64,000 nt of DNA from Amphiura filiformis (GCF_039555335.1 NC_092628.1:34928965-34992964); one strand, 5' to 3'. Shown: positions 11,502-22,779, counted from the stretch's first letter. The notes: a model not told the origin generated them from the sequence alone. Numbers and translations: made by a program.

Positions 11502-11875
11502 CAGTGGCGTACCGTGGCCGCCCCAACCCCGGGGGGCTGAAGAAGAAACAATTTTGCCGCCCCTTCCTTTAACAGCACGAAAAGGTTGACCCAATTTTTT
11601 CACGGTCGTTTGAAAAAGTGAAGAGCAAAAAAAAAAAAAAAAAAAAAGGATTTTAGGCGCTAGCGTCCTAAAAGCAACCTTTTTCAAAATTTTGATGCAT
11701 TTTCCATTTTTTGCGCCCTTTTTTCTTTGCTAATTCATTTTACCGCCCCCTTCGTTTTTGCCGCCCCAGTTTTTGCCGCCCCTTCTTCTTCCGCCGCCCC
11801 TTCGTTTTTGCCGCCCCTACTTTGACCCCGGGGGCTGGCGCCCCAAAGCCCCCCCAAAATACGCGCATGCAAAAG
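11502..11875. mobile_element. hAT-like end with GC-rich interior
   Basis: CAGTGGCGTACCGTGG at 11502 matches the hAT-type ends seen elsewhere in the window. The interior is rich in GCCGCCCC repeats. A possible degenerate right end (TACGCGCATG) lies near 11861, but no clean 8-bp duplication was found. Confidence 0.45.
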
Positions 11876-12201
11876 CAAGCAGTTGAATAACTAGAATTTT
11901 TCCATTCCACAAATCCACCAAAAAGTTAAGCGGGGTGGGGTAACACACCCCATCGACAAAAAAGTCCAATTTTCGGAGTAAAAAAATTCAAAGAAGGTCC
12001 AAATATTAAGAAGAAAAATTAACAAAGGTGCCATTTCTGTTCCAAATAGCCCACAACGTTCATTTTAGACGGATGTAGTCCACTTTTGTCATGCAAGTGA
12101 GTTTTTGGACATTTCTCACCCCTTCCCGGTAAAATATCTTGGCTACGGACCCCTATGTCTAAATTTGATCTCTGATTCTCGGGGGATACATTCAATGTCG
12201 G

Positions 12202-12476
12202 CAGGGCCGTTCCGACCATTAGGCCAGGTAAGGCGGTCGCCTAGGGCGGCAAACGCAGAGGGGCGCAAAACGGGAATGGAGAAAAAAAGGGAAGAAAAAA
12301 TAAGGGCGGATAAAAAGAAAAATGGGAGGAAAAATAAAAAGGGGGCGAAAAGAGAAACAGAAAACAGGGCGGAAAACTGAAGAGTTTTCAAGGGGGTAAC
12401 CCCCCTTAACACTTTTTTGGTGGGGCGACAGGGAGAGGCTTTGCCTAGGGCGGCAAAATCCCTAGGAACGGCCCTG
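12202..12476. mobile_element. hAT-type MITE with perfect 8-bp target duplication
   Basis: The termini CAGGGCCGTTCC and GGAACGGCCCTG are perfect inverted repeats. The flanks are AATGTCGG at 12194-12201 and 12477-12484. The interior is A/G-rich and non-coding; the purine-rich open frames on both strands are composition artefacts. Confidence 0.88.
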
Positions 12477-12881
12477 AATGTCGGAGATGGGAGCCAGAGG
12501 AGTTAAGGAGTCAGTGGCATTTTGGAACAGAAGGGTCGAAATTGCCAATTTTAGCAGTATAGGCCTATCGAGTCATTTTTCCTGCTTTTTTGGATGTTTT
12601 ATTTATATTAAAAAAAAGGTAACAGGTTTTGATTTTGTTTCCATTTTGTTTATGGAAACAGTATTTTTGTGGGACATGAGAGCACATCAGTCATATTGAA
12701 TTCCATTCTGAATACGAGGAATGTCCTGATATCAAATAATTCGATTTTTTTTAAAATATGTGATATAAGCATAATCCCGGGCATAGGCCTAATACAAATT
12801 TTATGGCAAATTATTGATCAATATTTTTTTGTAATTTTTGATATATAACATTCCTCGAATTAATGCGTACTTAAAGTGTTA

Positions 12882-13677
12882 TAGGGTACCTGCAGGTAAT
12901 ATAGGACCATTAAGGACGTTTAGCTTATTTGTATAAAAACTAAAGAAGATATGCCCACAAGAGATTGTTATGATGAACAACCTGTCCTTTAAGATTAATA
13001 AAACAGGCAATGTTACCTTGTTTTTATGTTTGTTTGGACGCTATGACGTCAAAATGACGTCATCGTCAAGTGTCCCATATGCAGGTAATATGGGACACTG
13101 TGTTATCTCTATGGTGAAAATCAAAAAGTTCAGAAAATCACTCTTTTGTTCTAAAAACATTTTTGTTACATGATTTTGAATGTTAAATGCAAATTTCTAC
13201 AAGAAAACTCAATTTTCTAAATAGTTTTGCTTTTCGCATTGACAATGCACACAATTTCCTATGTGTCCCATATTACCTGCACCCATTCAGTTGAAAATCA
13301 GAGAAAATAATCGTTTATAAAAGGAAAGTGCCACTTGTCAGTGGAATTTTACCTGCTGATAAGCTTAACCCATCACCTAAAGATCATAAAAAATGACAAA
13401 TGCCCCCTCAGTACCAGAGATTTTGGATGTGACGTCGTTGATTTTATATCAGGCCAAAAAAACCACATAATTTTTTAGGCAATTTCACTCTTTTGGCATT
13501 GATTTCCAAGAGTTTGATACACAAACTCCAAAACTGCATTTCTAGAAGCACAATTGATGTCTCTAAACACTTAACAAATCAACTTAAAGTGTTTACCTTC
13601 TCTAAGCTACTTTTTTGTTAAAATGAAAACAGGTGTCCCATATTACCTGCTGTCCCATATTACCTGCACCTACCCTA
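12882..13677. mobile_element. TA-flanked element with GCAGGTAATATGGGAC inverted repeats
   Basis: The left end reads TAGGGTACCTGCAGGTAATA and the right end is the inverse of TAGGGTAGGTGCAGGTAATA. TA flanks both sides (12880-12881, 13678-13679), and the foldback sequence on either side is continuous once the element is removed. The motif GCAGGTAATATGGGACA recurs in both orientations at about 13081, 13263 and 13633-13666. It has a TA target and no transposase frame; Tc1/mariner-like mobilisation is inference. Boundaries are ambiguous by 2 bp because TA repeats at the ends. Confidence 0.78.
13044..13062. promoter_or_regulatory. Two TGACGTCA palindromes (CRE-like)
   Basis: TGACGTCA occurs at 13044-13051 and again at 13055-13062, inside the transposon. 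This matches the full CREB/ATF consensus. Function is unknown and it may be incidental. Confidence 0.3.
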
Positions 13678-14444
13678 TATAGGGCCTGGCTGGGAGGAAT
13701 TGAGATTGAAAATTTTGACCTTTCGCTTGACATCACTGTTTATCAACAAAGGCGAGGGACTCGTCTATCGATATGCTCGAAAGAGCCGCTACACTGTTCA
13801 ATGGCTTTCCTGTATTATATGAAATGTGGCGGGCGATTTAAATTGCACGTGCCCTTAGCAGACTATGCGTACGCACACTGCAGGGCAAAGAACAATTGAA
13901 ATTGCCATAATGCGCACGCATACTGCCGGGCAATGACGTCAGATGCCAAGTGGTCTATAGGCCTTCATTTTCCCAAAAACACCTACAGATCGAGGGCTTA
14001 CCAGACTAAGTGTGAAATGAATACAAATACCCATGACCCATTATAAATCAAGAAGGCCTATATGTCACATGATCGATACCGTAACGCAAAATAACGAAAC
14101 ATTTTAATAAAACCTAAGAAAAGACAAGAATATTGTAAAAAAACACAAAAATGTACAACATTCTCTAAAATAACGGAAAATATCAGTAGATATTCTAAGG
14201 TAACACTGAATTTCAGGAGATATTCTAAAATAATTTGTTTTTTTAAGGATACTTTGCGTTATCGATCAAGTGACATAGGGCCTTCAAGATGCAAAATGGG
14301 TGGGGGGGGGACAAAAAATACAAAAATTGAAAAAGAAGTAAATGAAAAATAATCATAATAAAATAAATTGAAATATATCAAACAAGTCCAGAAACCCTCA
14401 AATCCAACACAAAATAGAGCAATGAAAAACTTTATGACGAGTCT

Positions 14445-14505
14445 TGAACTCGCGCTCTTTGAGAGCTTGTGAGTCTGGCGCTTTGAGCCAATGTGGTTGA
14501 GACAC
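14445..14505 (-). pseudogene. Degenerate tRNA-like sequence
   Basis: On the minus strand, TGGCTCAAAGCGCCAGACTC leads to a B-box-like GAGTTCAAGACTC at tRNA-like spacing. The stems do not fold cleanly, so it is a relic or SINE head at best. Confidence 0.25.
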
Positions 14506-14532
14506 GATGTCGACGATTTGCTCAAACCCTTT

Positions 14533-15384
14533 GACCCATTCCATGTCAACTCCAGGGATGTGCACCGCAGCACCTCTTCAATTTTTTCTTTTTCTATGTG
14601 GTGGTAGATATTGATGAGAAAGTAAAATCCCGAAAATTTGAGCTTCATACTCCACTAAGTTTTCCCGTGGCATCAATTTGAAATTCAGGGGGTCAGCATA
14701 AAATATGTGTCGCAACGTGAAAGACGACGTTTGGAGGTCCATGAATGTATAAAGGGAACCCTTTACAACTTTGAAAAGTATGTATATCCTGCGGTACTTT
14801 TTTGTGTAGAATTCAAATCTGGCATCAGAAAACTTGTAAATCCTTTACTTTAAAAGACATAGGGCCCTCAAAATGCAACTTGGATATTGGATAAGAGCAA
14901 TGTCCTACCAGGGCTCTGACTGGCAAAAAAAATGGACAATAAAATTTTTACTTTCGGAGTTCTGACCCCCCGAAGTTGGTCCTGGTCAGTGGACGAAGTT
15001 GCATTTTGAGGGCCCTATATCTGTTAAAGTAAAGGAGTGACAAGTTTTCTGATGCCAGATTTGAATTCTACACAAAAAAAGTACCCCAGGATACATACTT
15101 GTTAAAGTTCAAGTGTAGGGGGTTCCCTTTATAGGCCTACATTTATAGCTATTTATGGACCTCAAAACGTCGTCTTTCCCCGCGTCTTTCGCGTTGCGAC
15201 ATCGACACATTTTTTACGCTGACCCCCCTAAATTTCAAATTGATTCCACGGGAAAACGAAATGGAGTATGAAGCTCAAATTTTCAGGATTTTACTTTCTC
15301 ATCAATATCTACAACCACACAGAAAAAAGAAAAAATTGAAGAGGTGCTGCGGTGCACATCCCTGGAGTTGACATGGAATGGGTC
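14533..15384. mobile_element. Foldback element, about 350-bp inverted arms
   Basis: The left arm begins GACCCATTCCATGTCAACTC and the right arm ends GAGTTGACATGGAATGGGTC, perfect inverse ends. The similarity continues inward through GTGCACCGCAGCACCTCTTC, TACTTTCTCATCAA, TTTGAATTCTACACAAAAAA and GCATTTTGAGGGCCCTAT. No coding capacity; open frames repeated on both sides merely reflect the palindrome. Confidence 0.85.
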
Positions 15385-16665
15385 CTTTACACCTTTATGG
15401 ATGGCGCTTTTCATATTTCTTCATGTATGCACAGGCGGTGATGGAAGCGATATTGCCAATTTTGACGGCGCCATTGAATTAACACTTCATGAAATCTTTA
15501 CAAACAATTCTAAATTTGTTATGTGGTGTCAAAGCAAAATTATCTTACTCTAAAACCGTCGGGGTTCGACAAAGTACCCCACTGTAAGTATGTTAATTTT
15601 CCATTTGTAATTGCTAACCGTGTTTGGAATGGGGTGGTCAGCCCTGTATCGGCTTCGCCAGCCTCGTACGTCACGTGTTGCGTGACCTATGCCGCCTGAT
15701 ATGCAGGCGACACGTTCCCATTTGACTTCCATTCTGTAATACCAATATGGCCAATGGTGACTAAATGCGCTATTTGCCTTATCTTGAATGTCTTTCATAT
15801 TAAGAACTATGCTACATTTTAATTTGCACGGTGCGCAAAAAGTAGATTTTCCCCGGGAGGTTTTCCTGCCGGGGAGGGCCAAATCCAACGAGGGGTCTTG
15901 AACACAAGAAAGGCGGCACTTTCCCTAGCTACGGTCGCGGTAGTAGGCCTACGTAGGCCTAGTTTTATGATCATTTAGTTCTGTTGAAATTCGCGGACTG
16001 AGCGTGCGGCCTTTAAAAGGCTCAAATCTTTGCAATTTCCCGGGTCCCCCTACCTCAGACATATGACTCTGGTCGTTATTAGACTTTTATTTTTGACCTG
16101 AATTTTGGCCGTATGAATTTAAATCCATTGAAGGGCGCTGCCAACACGCAAGTTCCCCGGCCCGGCCCCTTGAATCCCTTAAAGGCCCTTTCAGTGACCC
16201 CAGTGAAAGTGCAACAAAATTGATATTGTTCATAAATTATCTGAAAGTGAAGGATAAGTCATTAAAATTGTCATTAGGTATTCTTGAAATGAAAAAAAAA
16301 TGGCAAAAATGATGAACTTCAGCAGTAGGCCTATTGAAAAAGCTGAGACCCCATGCGTCTGTGAATTTACGGGCCACTTTTTACAGTGTAGGCCTACTGT
16401 CAGTATACAAATTACAGATTCATGTAAATGGCCTTATTTTGTTTTAAATACACAGCTTGCAGGCTATGTTATAATGTAGCACATCTATGACATGACAATC
16501 ATTGTAGGCCTACCAAAATCTCCTTCGATGATTTTTTCGATCGTCGGGATGAGCAAATCACTGAATGGGCCTTTTTTGTCAAAGAGCTTTTATAAACACA
16601 GAGTGGCAATAGATTACGTACTGCTTTGTTCCTTTAATGCCGATTTGATTTTCCGACAGGCTATT
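15385..16665. other. Intergenic, rich in TAGGCCTA
   Basis: No gene seen. TAGGCCTA occurs at 15944, 15954, 16326, 16389 and 16505. The minus-strand frame at 15550-15888 has no recognisable feature. Confidence 0.4.
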
Positions 16666-16668
16666 CAT

Positions 16669-16806
16669 AAAAGTGGTAACGCATATTTAAAAACGGCACT
16701 TCTGCACTGCTTTCTGCTTCTTACTAAGATCGTCAATAACTCCCTCTTTTCTGGCTGCTTTCCTGCTGAACTACGTAGGGCTACCATCACGCCTGTGCTA
16801 AAAAAG
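16669..16806 (+). mobile_element. Fragment of a non-LTR retrotransposon reverse transcriptase
   Basis: The plus-strand translation includes LTKIVNNSLFSGCFP followed by ELRRATITPVLKK. This matches the N-terminal reverse-transcriptase signature of CR1/Jockey-type LINEs (…I-x-N-x-S-L-x-x-G-x-F-P…K-x-A-x-x-x-P-x-x-K-K). Only about 45 residues are recognisable and no catalytic YxDD box follows, so it is a dead scrap. The call rests on recalled family patterns, not a search. Confidence 0.6.
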
Positions 16807-16872
16807 GTGTCCCTTGTATGAAAAGACGTGTTTTTTTTCCCAAGAACAAGAGATGGAATTCCATGGGAGAAG

Positions 16873-17520
16873 ATACTGTAAACTTTAAGCAGAATGATGA
16901 CACTGTATAAATTTCAAGGAAAAATATTGACACTGTAAACTTCAAGCAGAATGGGGACACTGTAGACTTCAAGCAGAAAGACACTGTAGACTTCAAGCAG
17001 AAAGACACTGTGGACTTCAAGCAGAAAGACACCGTAGACTTCAAGCAAAAAGACACTGTAGAGGCTTCAAGCAGAAAGACACTGTAGACTTCAAGCAGAA
17101 AGACACTGTGGACTTGAAGCAGAAAGACACTGTAGACTTCAAGCAGAAAGACACCGTAGACTTCAAGCAGAAAGACACTGTGGACTTCAAGCAGAAAGAC
17201 ACCGTAGACTTCAAACATAATAAATGAGGGGGCAGGAATCCAGCACCTTTTGGCGACAAAAGAAGTGTATGGTACAAATGCGCGCGTTTTTTAAGGTTAA
17301 AATGACCAGATATGAGGTTAATTAATAACTCTCAGAAGTAGGCCTACTTTAACTTTTTCATTTTGGGGGGCAAACAGGGGGAAAGGGTTCAAAATGGGGG
17401 GGGCTCCAGCACCCGCTGCCCCCCCGCTGGTTACGCCACTGACTTCAAGCAGAAAGACACTGTACTCTTCAAGCAGAAAGACACTGTAGACTTCAAGCAG
17501 AATGATGACACTGATGTAGA
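16873..17520. repeat. 24-bp minisatellite, interrupted
   Basis: The unit CTTCAAGCAGAAAGACACTG plus TAGA repeats about 14 times up to 17214 and about three more times from 17441. Units differ by single bases (GTAGAC, GTGGAC, CCGTAGAC), and edge units contain AGAATGATGACACTG variants. Because 24 is a multiple of 3, open frames encoding CLKSTVSF repeats arise on the minus strand; these are not genes. Confidence 0.9.
17215..17440. mobile_element. hAT-like insertion inside the minisatellite
   Basis: The right end GTTACGCCACT is hAT-type, and the interior (ATCCAGCACCTTTTGGCGAC, GGTACAAATGCGCGCG) is shared with elements at 57121 and 62037. GACTTCAA borders both sides but is also part of every minisatellite unit, so it does not prove a target duplication. 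The left terminus is not recognisable. Confidence 0.6.
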
Positions 17521-18041
17521 CGGCACACCTGCAATTTAAATGCGCGCAACCCACACAAGTTAGCGACTTGCGGAAAACCACCCTGCTGACTAAACATTCA
17601 GAAGGTTCAGAAGGATTAAGGCAAAATGTATAACACTTTGGGTTGGTAAACTGTTCTTTCTTAGGCCTACTGTTAATAGTGTTTCCTTATGTTTTTAGAC
17701 TATAGGCCTATAGGGCCTATGGATTTCAGTCAGATGTTTAGAAATCAGTGAACACCATATATCACTGACCAATGTTCAGAAATTTGACACATGATGTTTA
17801 GCTTCTTTCAGCTGCTTTCTCAGTATCATGAATAAATGATAGTGTTAAGGGATCTGGAATGAGCGTTTTGAGCGTTTCGACAGTATTTTTGTGGGACATG
17901 AGAGCACATCAGACATATCGAATTGCATTCTGAATACGAAGAATGTCTTTCTGATATCAAATAATTTTCATTTTTTGAAATTCGCGATATAATACAAATT
18001 TTATGACAAATTATTAAAATTTGATATTTTCACATTTGATA

Positions 18042-20269
18042 CAGACTTGACATTTAGTATGGAATATTTTTTCCGCAAAATTCCAAGACTGGTCTGGAAG
18101 GGGTCTGCATAAACCGCACGGGCTAAATATTAATTGGGGTGTGTAAAAGATGCTGTAAAATAATTGTTTGATAGAAAATGTGCTTTCCATGAGTTTACAT
18201 TATGGTGCTCATAATGTAGCAAATTTGCCTAAAATGGCGGATTTAGTGAGGCTGAATTTGAGCTTTGTGGGGAATATAACTTTATGCAACATTGTTCTGT
18301 TATTATCAAATTTATAGGCAGTGGCGTAACTTTGGTTCCGGGTGCCCGGGGGCGAAAGTAGATCGGGTGCCCCTGACCAAGGGCGGGACCAAGTGTGTGC
18401 ATGGTGCAAAGCAGTACAGTAGCCAGTGGGGCAGAGTGCCCTCCCCCACCCCGGACAAAATATGAAAGAGAAAAGTGCTCTTCCGACAAAAAATGAAAGA
18501 GAAAATCGGGAAGGCAAAGGAAAAGAAGCCCGTTTTCCACCAAAATTCATCCCGATCATCATGATCATGGGCCAAAATTGAAAAGAAAATTGTGCGCTAT
18601 ACTCGCGCTCACAATGTCCCTATTAGGCTCTTTTCACCCAGATCGTGGGCCAAAATAACGTAAAATACAAAACATTTTTCTTTCCAGGATCTGTGTCCAA
18701 ATAAAGCCTTTTTAGGATGATCAAAGACTTCATATGTACATACTCTCTCTAAAAAAACTGGTATAATTATGTATAATTCCCGGGTCAAAATTATGCAAGC
18801 GCGAAATTGTTTTCGTTTTTGCCCTCGAAAATATTACCCCCCTCCCCCCCCCCCGCCCAAGAAAGCTAGCTATGCCCCTGATTGAAAGCCATATATATAT
18901 ACCTACCGAATAACTTAATAATAGTGTTTCCGATCAAATTAATTTCATGTTTCAATGAACTTCATGTTAACACAAAAATGTTTTCATCTTCTCCAATGGC
19001 TTTACTGTTGAAGATTCGTCACTAGCTGCAGTGACGTAGCTAGAGGTTGTGACCCCCGGAGGCAAGAGAACATAATACCCTAGTCTCGCGGCCAGACTGT
19101 ATGTGGCTATGTTAGGAGGATCGACGAGTGTCAGACCGACGCAAACTGGCTGTGTAGGAGACTAATAATACCCCTCTTCCTAATACAATTGCGCGTGGCC
19201 GCGCGAAATGTCAGGCTTAAATACCACTAATTTGGTATAGGCCCTAATTAAGTTTAGTTTCGGTCTTTCAAATGACAACTTATGGTGCACTGCGCGAAAA
19301 TTTTGTGTTGAGGAGGGCACCCAAATGAAGATTAATTCTCTCTATGGTGGGGAAAGGTGTCCACTTCATTCCTATAATAAAGTATTATCGTGTCGAAATG
19401 GTATCCAGGCCTGGCCAGGGTGCCCCTTAGCCCGGGTGCCCGGGGGCGCGGCCCCCCAGAGCCCATAGGAGTTACGCCACTGTTTATAGGGGTCTGAGGT
19501 GATATTTCCTTAACTTCGTCAGCAATTGGCATTCATCACAGCTGAAATACACTTGCAATGTACCAATTTTTTAAACATGGAAAGTTTGAATGGCCTCCCT
19601 GAGGTCAAATGTTGAACTTATGGTACAAAACAACTGCGTGGATTCTTGGTTGTCCAATGAGCTCACGCTGTTTAGTTTAGGGCTGAAAAAGATAACCACA
19701 AATTTTCTGGGGGGTTGACCGATAATTTTCATGTCAAAAAAGGGGGGGGCTGAAATTTTCGAGGTCTGTAAAGGCCGGGGAGGCCCTGAAAATTTTTTTG
19801 CGATAAAATGTTTTGCATCAGGCCGGCCTTACAACTTGTGAACGGTCCCTAAGTTTATAATATGAAAGCCACAGGGGCCATTTAAACTTTCTGAGTGCGA
19901 ACCACTTTTCAGAGCCATATTTTTTTAAAGCTCCTTCCAGGCTTTCAAAACTGGTAGATTGCAACTGCATTTCAGTTCTGACGAACAATTGGTATTTGGG
20001 TTCAGTAAATATCACCTTAAACCTCAATAAATTCGAAATTTACCCCCCACAAAAATCAAATTCAGTCTCCTTAAATCCGCCATTAGGCTGATTAACTATA
20101 TTATGAGCGCCATAATGTAAAATGGAAAGCACATTTTCTGTCAAGCAAGTACTTTACACCATCTCCCGACACACGGCCCAATAATATTTACCCCGTGCGC
20201 CATGCAGACCCCTTCCAAACCAGTCATGGAATTTTGCGAAAAAATATTCCATACTAAATGTCAAGTCTG
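18042..20269. mobile_element. 2.2-kb DNA transposon with ~230-bp inverted ends, 4-bp GATA duplication
   Basis: The ends CAGACTTGACATTTAGTATG and CATACTAAATGTCAAGTCTG are perfect inverted repeats. Similarity continues inward (GGAATATTTTTTC…, TGTGCTTTCCAT…, ATGGCGGATTTA…) for roughly 230 bp. GATA flanks both sides (18038-18041, 20270-20273). No transposase is evident; the middle is occupied by a hAT element. Superfamily is not assigned; several have 4-bp duplications. Confidence 0.85.
18319..19482. mobile_element. hAT-type element nested at the third level
   Basis: The termini CAGTGGCGTAACT and AGTTACGCCACTG are perfect inverted repeats. The perfect 8-bp duplication TTTATAGG lies at 18311-18318 and 19483-19490. 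CCGGGTGCCCGGGGGCG occurs near both ends in inverted orientation. Internally there are more hAT-like ends (GCTATGCCCCTG near 18880, CAGTGACGTAGCTAG near 19029), suggesting further decayed insertions. No intact transposase. Confidence 0.88.
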
Positions 20270-20762
20270 GATATAACAGTCCTCGCCAAAGTAAATTTTA
20301 TAAATCTAATGATGTATTCTTAAAGTGTATGTAGCTGGGAGGAAAAGCCGACGATCAATTGAAAATTTTGACCTTTCATATTGAAGATAGGCCTATGGAT
20401 TTTTCCCCCAAAGACCTATTTTTTTTTGGTGTTTTGGGGAAAAATCTATATCTTCAATACGAAAGGTCAAAATTTTCAATTGATCGTCGGCTTTTCATCC
20501 CACCTAGGCCTACATGTATAATTGTAGCCTACATACACTTTAAGTATAAATCATCACATAAAGTTTACCTCGAGTACAAATATCAAACTAAAATATCAAT
20601 TTTTAATCATTTGCCATAAAATGTGTATTACATTGCGAATTTCAAAAAATCTAAATTATTTGATATCAGAAGGACATTCTTTGTATTCAAAACGCAATTC
20701 GACATGTCTGTTGTGCTCAATGTCCCACAATAAATACTGTCAAAACGTTCATATTCAAGATT

Positions 20763-21870
20763 ATTTTATTGTTCAAACCTTACTAATACAAGGTACAGAA
20801 CTGAGCAGAACATAAGCACTTAACATAAAATTTCAGTACGGCACAACAATTTCAGTTATTACAACAAAATACAGAACAAAATTTTACATAATATAAAAAT
20901 AAACATACGCAATAAAATAGATTGGATTTGTACAAAATTATGATATATGTATAATTTAATTTTTATGACCCTTTTTTGCTTCCGTATGGCGACAAGCTGC
21001 GGCATTTAATGGCACACAAGCTGTTTGTAAAGATAAAGATGGCGGATTGCTGACACGGGGCCTGGAAATTCACTAGACAAAGAAATAGAAACTAGGGATA
21101 TTTTAGTAGGTATCTTCGGATTTGTTACAATAATCATGAACTAAATGTATTTAGGTATATTTCGTTTCTAAAAGTGACGAACTTTTAGCTCCTTTTCCCC
21201 CGGAATTTGTGTGTTTTAAGACCCCTAGTTCTTGAGTTATAACTGTCTTAGCATGTGTAAACTTGTATACCTGCATGCCTGATCTCATACCAATGCCTAG
21301 ACTGGGAACTCAGTCCTCAATGATAGTCAGTCATTTATCTTTTGGTCGTTATATGACTATCATTTGAGGATTGAGTTGTTACCATACATATTCCGAGGTG
21401 CAGTTTCAGACAATAGCTTGGGATTTTTGGGGCAGAGGTTATCTATTGAAATTTGAATCCTTTCATGACCACTGAAGCATAGTCACGTCTGCCAAGGACA
21501 CTCGGCACGAATTGAAAGACCATGTCCCTTTCGACAAAAGAATGCATGCATGTGAAAGGTCATACGACACCAATTTGGTGTTGTTATGCACCTCGAAATA
21601 TGTACCTTAAAGTCTGTGTCTGACCAATACCTTGTGTATTGGTACATGATTCGGCGAGTATATATCAGCAATAGCGAATAAATGGTCATTTTTTACTCTG
21701 TTCAAAACATCACATGTACACCAAATACAGCCCCCGAAATGGTTTACTTTTAGCAAGCCTTAACTCCGAAACAGTTTAGTCAAAGTTAAAAATGCGATCC
21801 CCAACCCTTTGCTTACCTTTGGACGAATTTGTTGTAATCTCCGCTAGCTACGTGTTGAAAAATGTCTGGT
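20763..21870. other. Intergenic with a 70-bp hairpin
   Basis: No gene seen. 21307-21376 is an inverted repeat (AACTCAGTCCTCAATGATAG against CTATCATTTGAGGATTGAGTT). AAAGATGGCGGATTGC near 21036 resembles a YY1-type motif without supporting context. Confidence 0.4.
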
Positions 21871-21876
21871 ACTTAC

Positions 21877-22145
21877 CCGGTACAAACACAAAAATGACCA
21901 CATCGCTTCAGTCCTGGTATGAATATTTCTTCCGTAATCCAATGGTTCCAACGTGGGCCTGTTGTACGTTGTGCACACGTCACGCATATATTACGGCATG
22001 GCAGCAAACAGGTTGCGCTGTCCTCTGACCCTGACTGTTCATCACGTAGACAGACCGTGACCTGGGTACATGTACAAAGCAGGGGATGTGACTGCGAGCC
22101 GCCATTTTGACACGCGGTATCTACTCTACGTTTTATATCAAACAA
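21877..22145 (-). other. CpG-richer patch, possible 5' exon on the minus strand
   Basis: About 270 bp clearly richer in CpG than its surroundings. Read on the minus strand it contains AAAATGGCGGCTCGCAG (a Kozak-like or YY1-like ATGGCGGC) and a 90-codon open frame. It ends in GGTAAGTACC, a good splice-donor match (GT at 21875-21876). No acceptor or downstream exon could be matched and the protein is unrecognised. It may be an unannotated promoter or first exon, or chance. Confidence 0.2.
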
Positions 22146-22779
22146 TTTTCGATAACGGATTTCTACTAGGATTTCAATTTTTACTAATGAAGGTGCATGT
22201 AGTTTTGAGGAATAACACAGGATGTTTTGAGTTTTATTTCAACTGGTGGTGTAGGAAGGTGAGTGAATTTGTGAATGAGGCCGGGGTATGAGATTTTCTT
22301 GTTTCAACGATCCGATAGTAGGATACTAAACGTAGGCTAAAAATGTCTATTGCGTCATTCATTCGCCATGTTTACATGAAAACATTAGCTGCTGCGAGGT
22401 CAGTGTCGTTCAATTCGTTACCTAAATTCCTTTCAGGATATTCTGATTTCACTTGTTTATAATGTGTACGAACGTCCTCCATACAAACTCAAAAGTATAA
22501 ATGCAAGGTGTTATTGCTGACAATAGAAACATTGTTGCAACGTCATTAAAAACAGGTATGTGCTACAGACGTACTTTCGCTGAAACGTGATACAGGCTAG
22601 TAAGGCAGTCTGTGTAACTTGCATGCTTGCTTGTAATATAATGTAAGCATTGAGACACAAGCGGCTAGGGGACCTTGAGGGGTAACCTTGTCAATCAAAT
22701 ACTTCATCTATTGTGTCCAATATTTAATCCGATAAGTGATCGATGTATATCGATAAAAGTAGGTCAAGATCAGCCCTCG

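Larger units (their letters stand above)
12655..13760. mobile_element. Partial 'GTTAAGGGA' foldback interrupted by a MITE
   Basis: 12655-12880 matches the left arm of the intact foldback at 40386-41033 (ACATGAGAGCACATCAG, GATATCAAATAATT, TTTTGATATATAACA). After the nested element at 12882-13677 the match resumes with CTGGGAGGA and TTGAAAATTTTGACCTTTCG. The older element was therefore split by the younger one. Confidence 0.75.
17844..20762. mobile_element. 'GTTAAGGGA' foldback split by a nested insertion
   Basis: 17844-18041 matches the left arm of the intact copy at 40386. 20270-20762 supplies the remainder, including the inverted GATCAATTGAAAATTTTGAC and GTCAAAATTTTCAATTGATC segments. Removing 18042-20269 plus one GATA restores continuity with the intact copy. 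The right half carries two TAGGCCTA insertions absent from its own opposite arm. Confidence 0.85.

Noticed and set aside
12143-12412. Charged open frames on both strands at 12105-12412
   Set aside because: They lie within a purine-rich hAT MITE bounded by exact target duplications.
16873-17214. CRISPR-like array
   Set aside because: The units are contiguous with no unique spacers and the genome is eukaryotic.
16787-17277. Minus-strand repetitive proteins (CLKSTVSF repeats) over the minisatellite
   Set aside because: Produced by a 24-bp repeat whose length is a multiple of three; the array is interrupted by a transposon and has no start context or conservation.
17441-17448. GACTTCAA as an 8-bp target duplication of the insertion at 17215
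   Set aside because: The octamer is part of every minisatellite unit, so its presence on both sides is uninformative.
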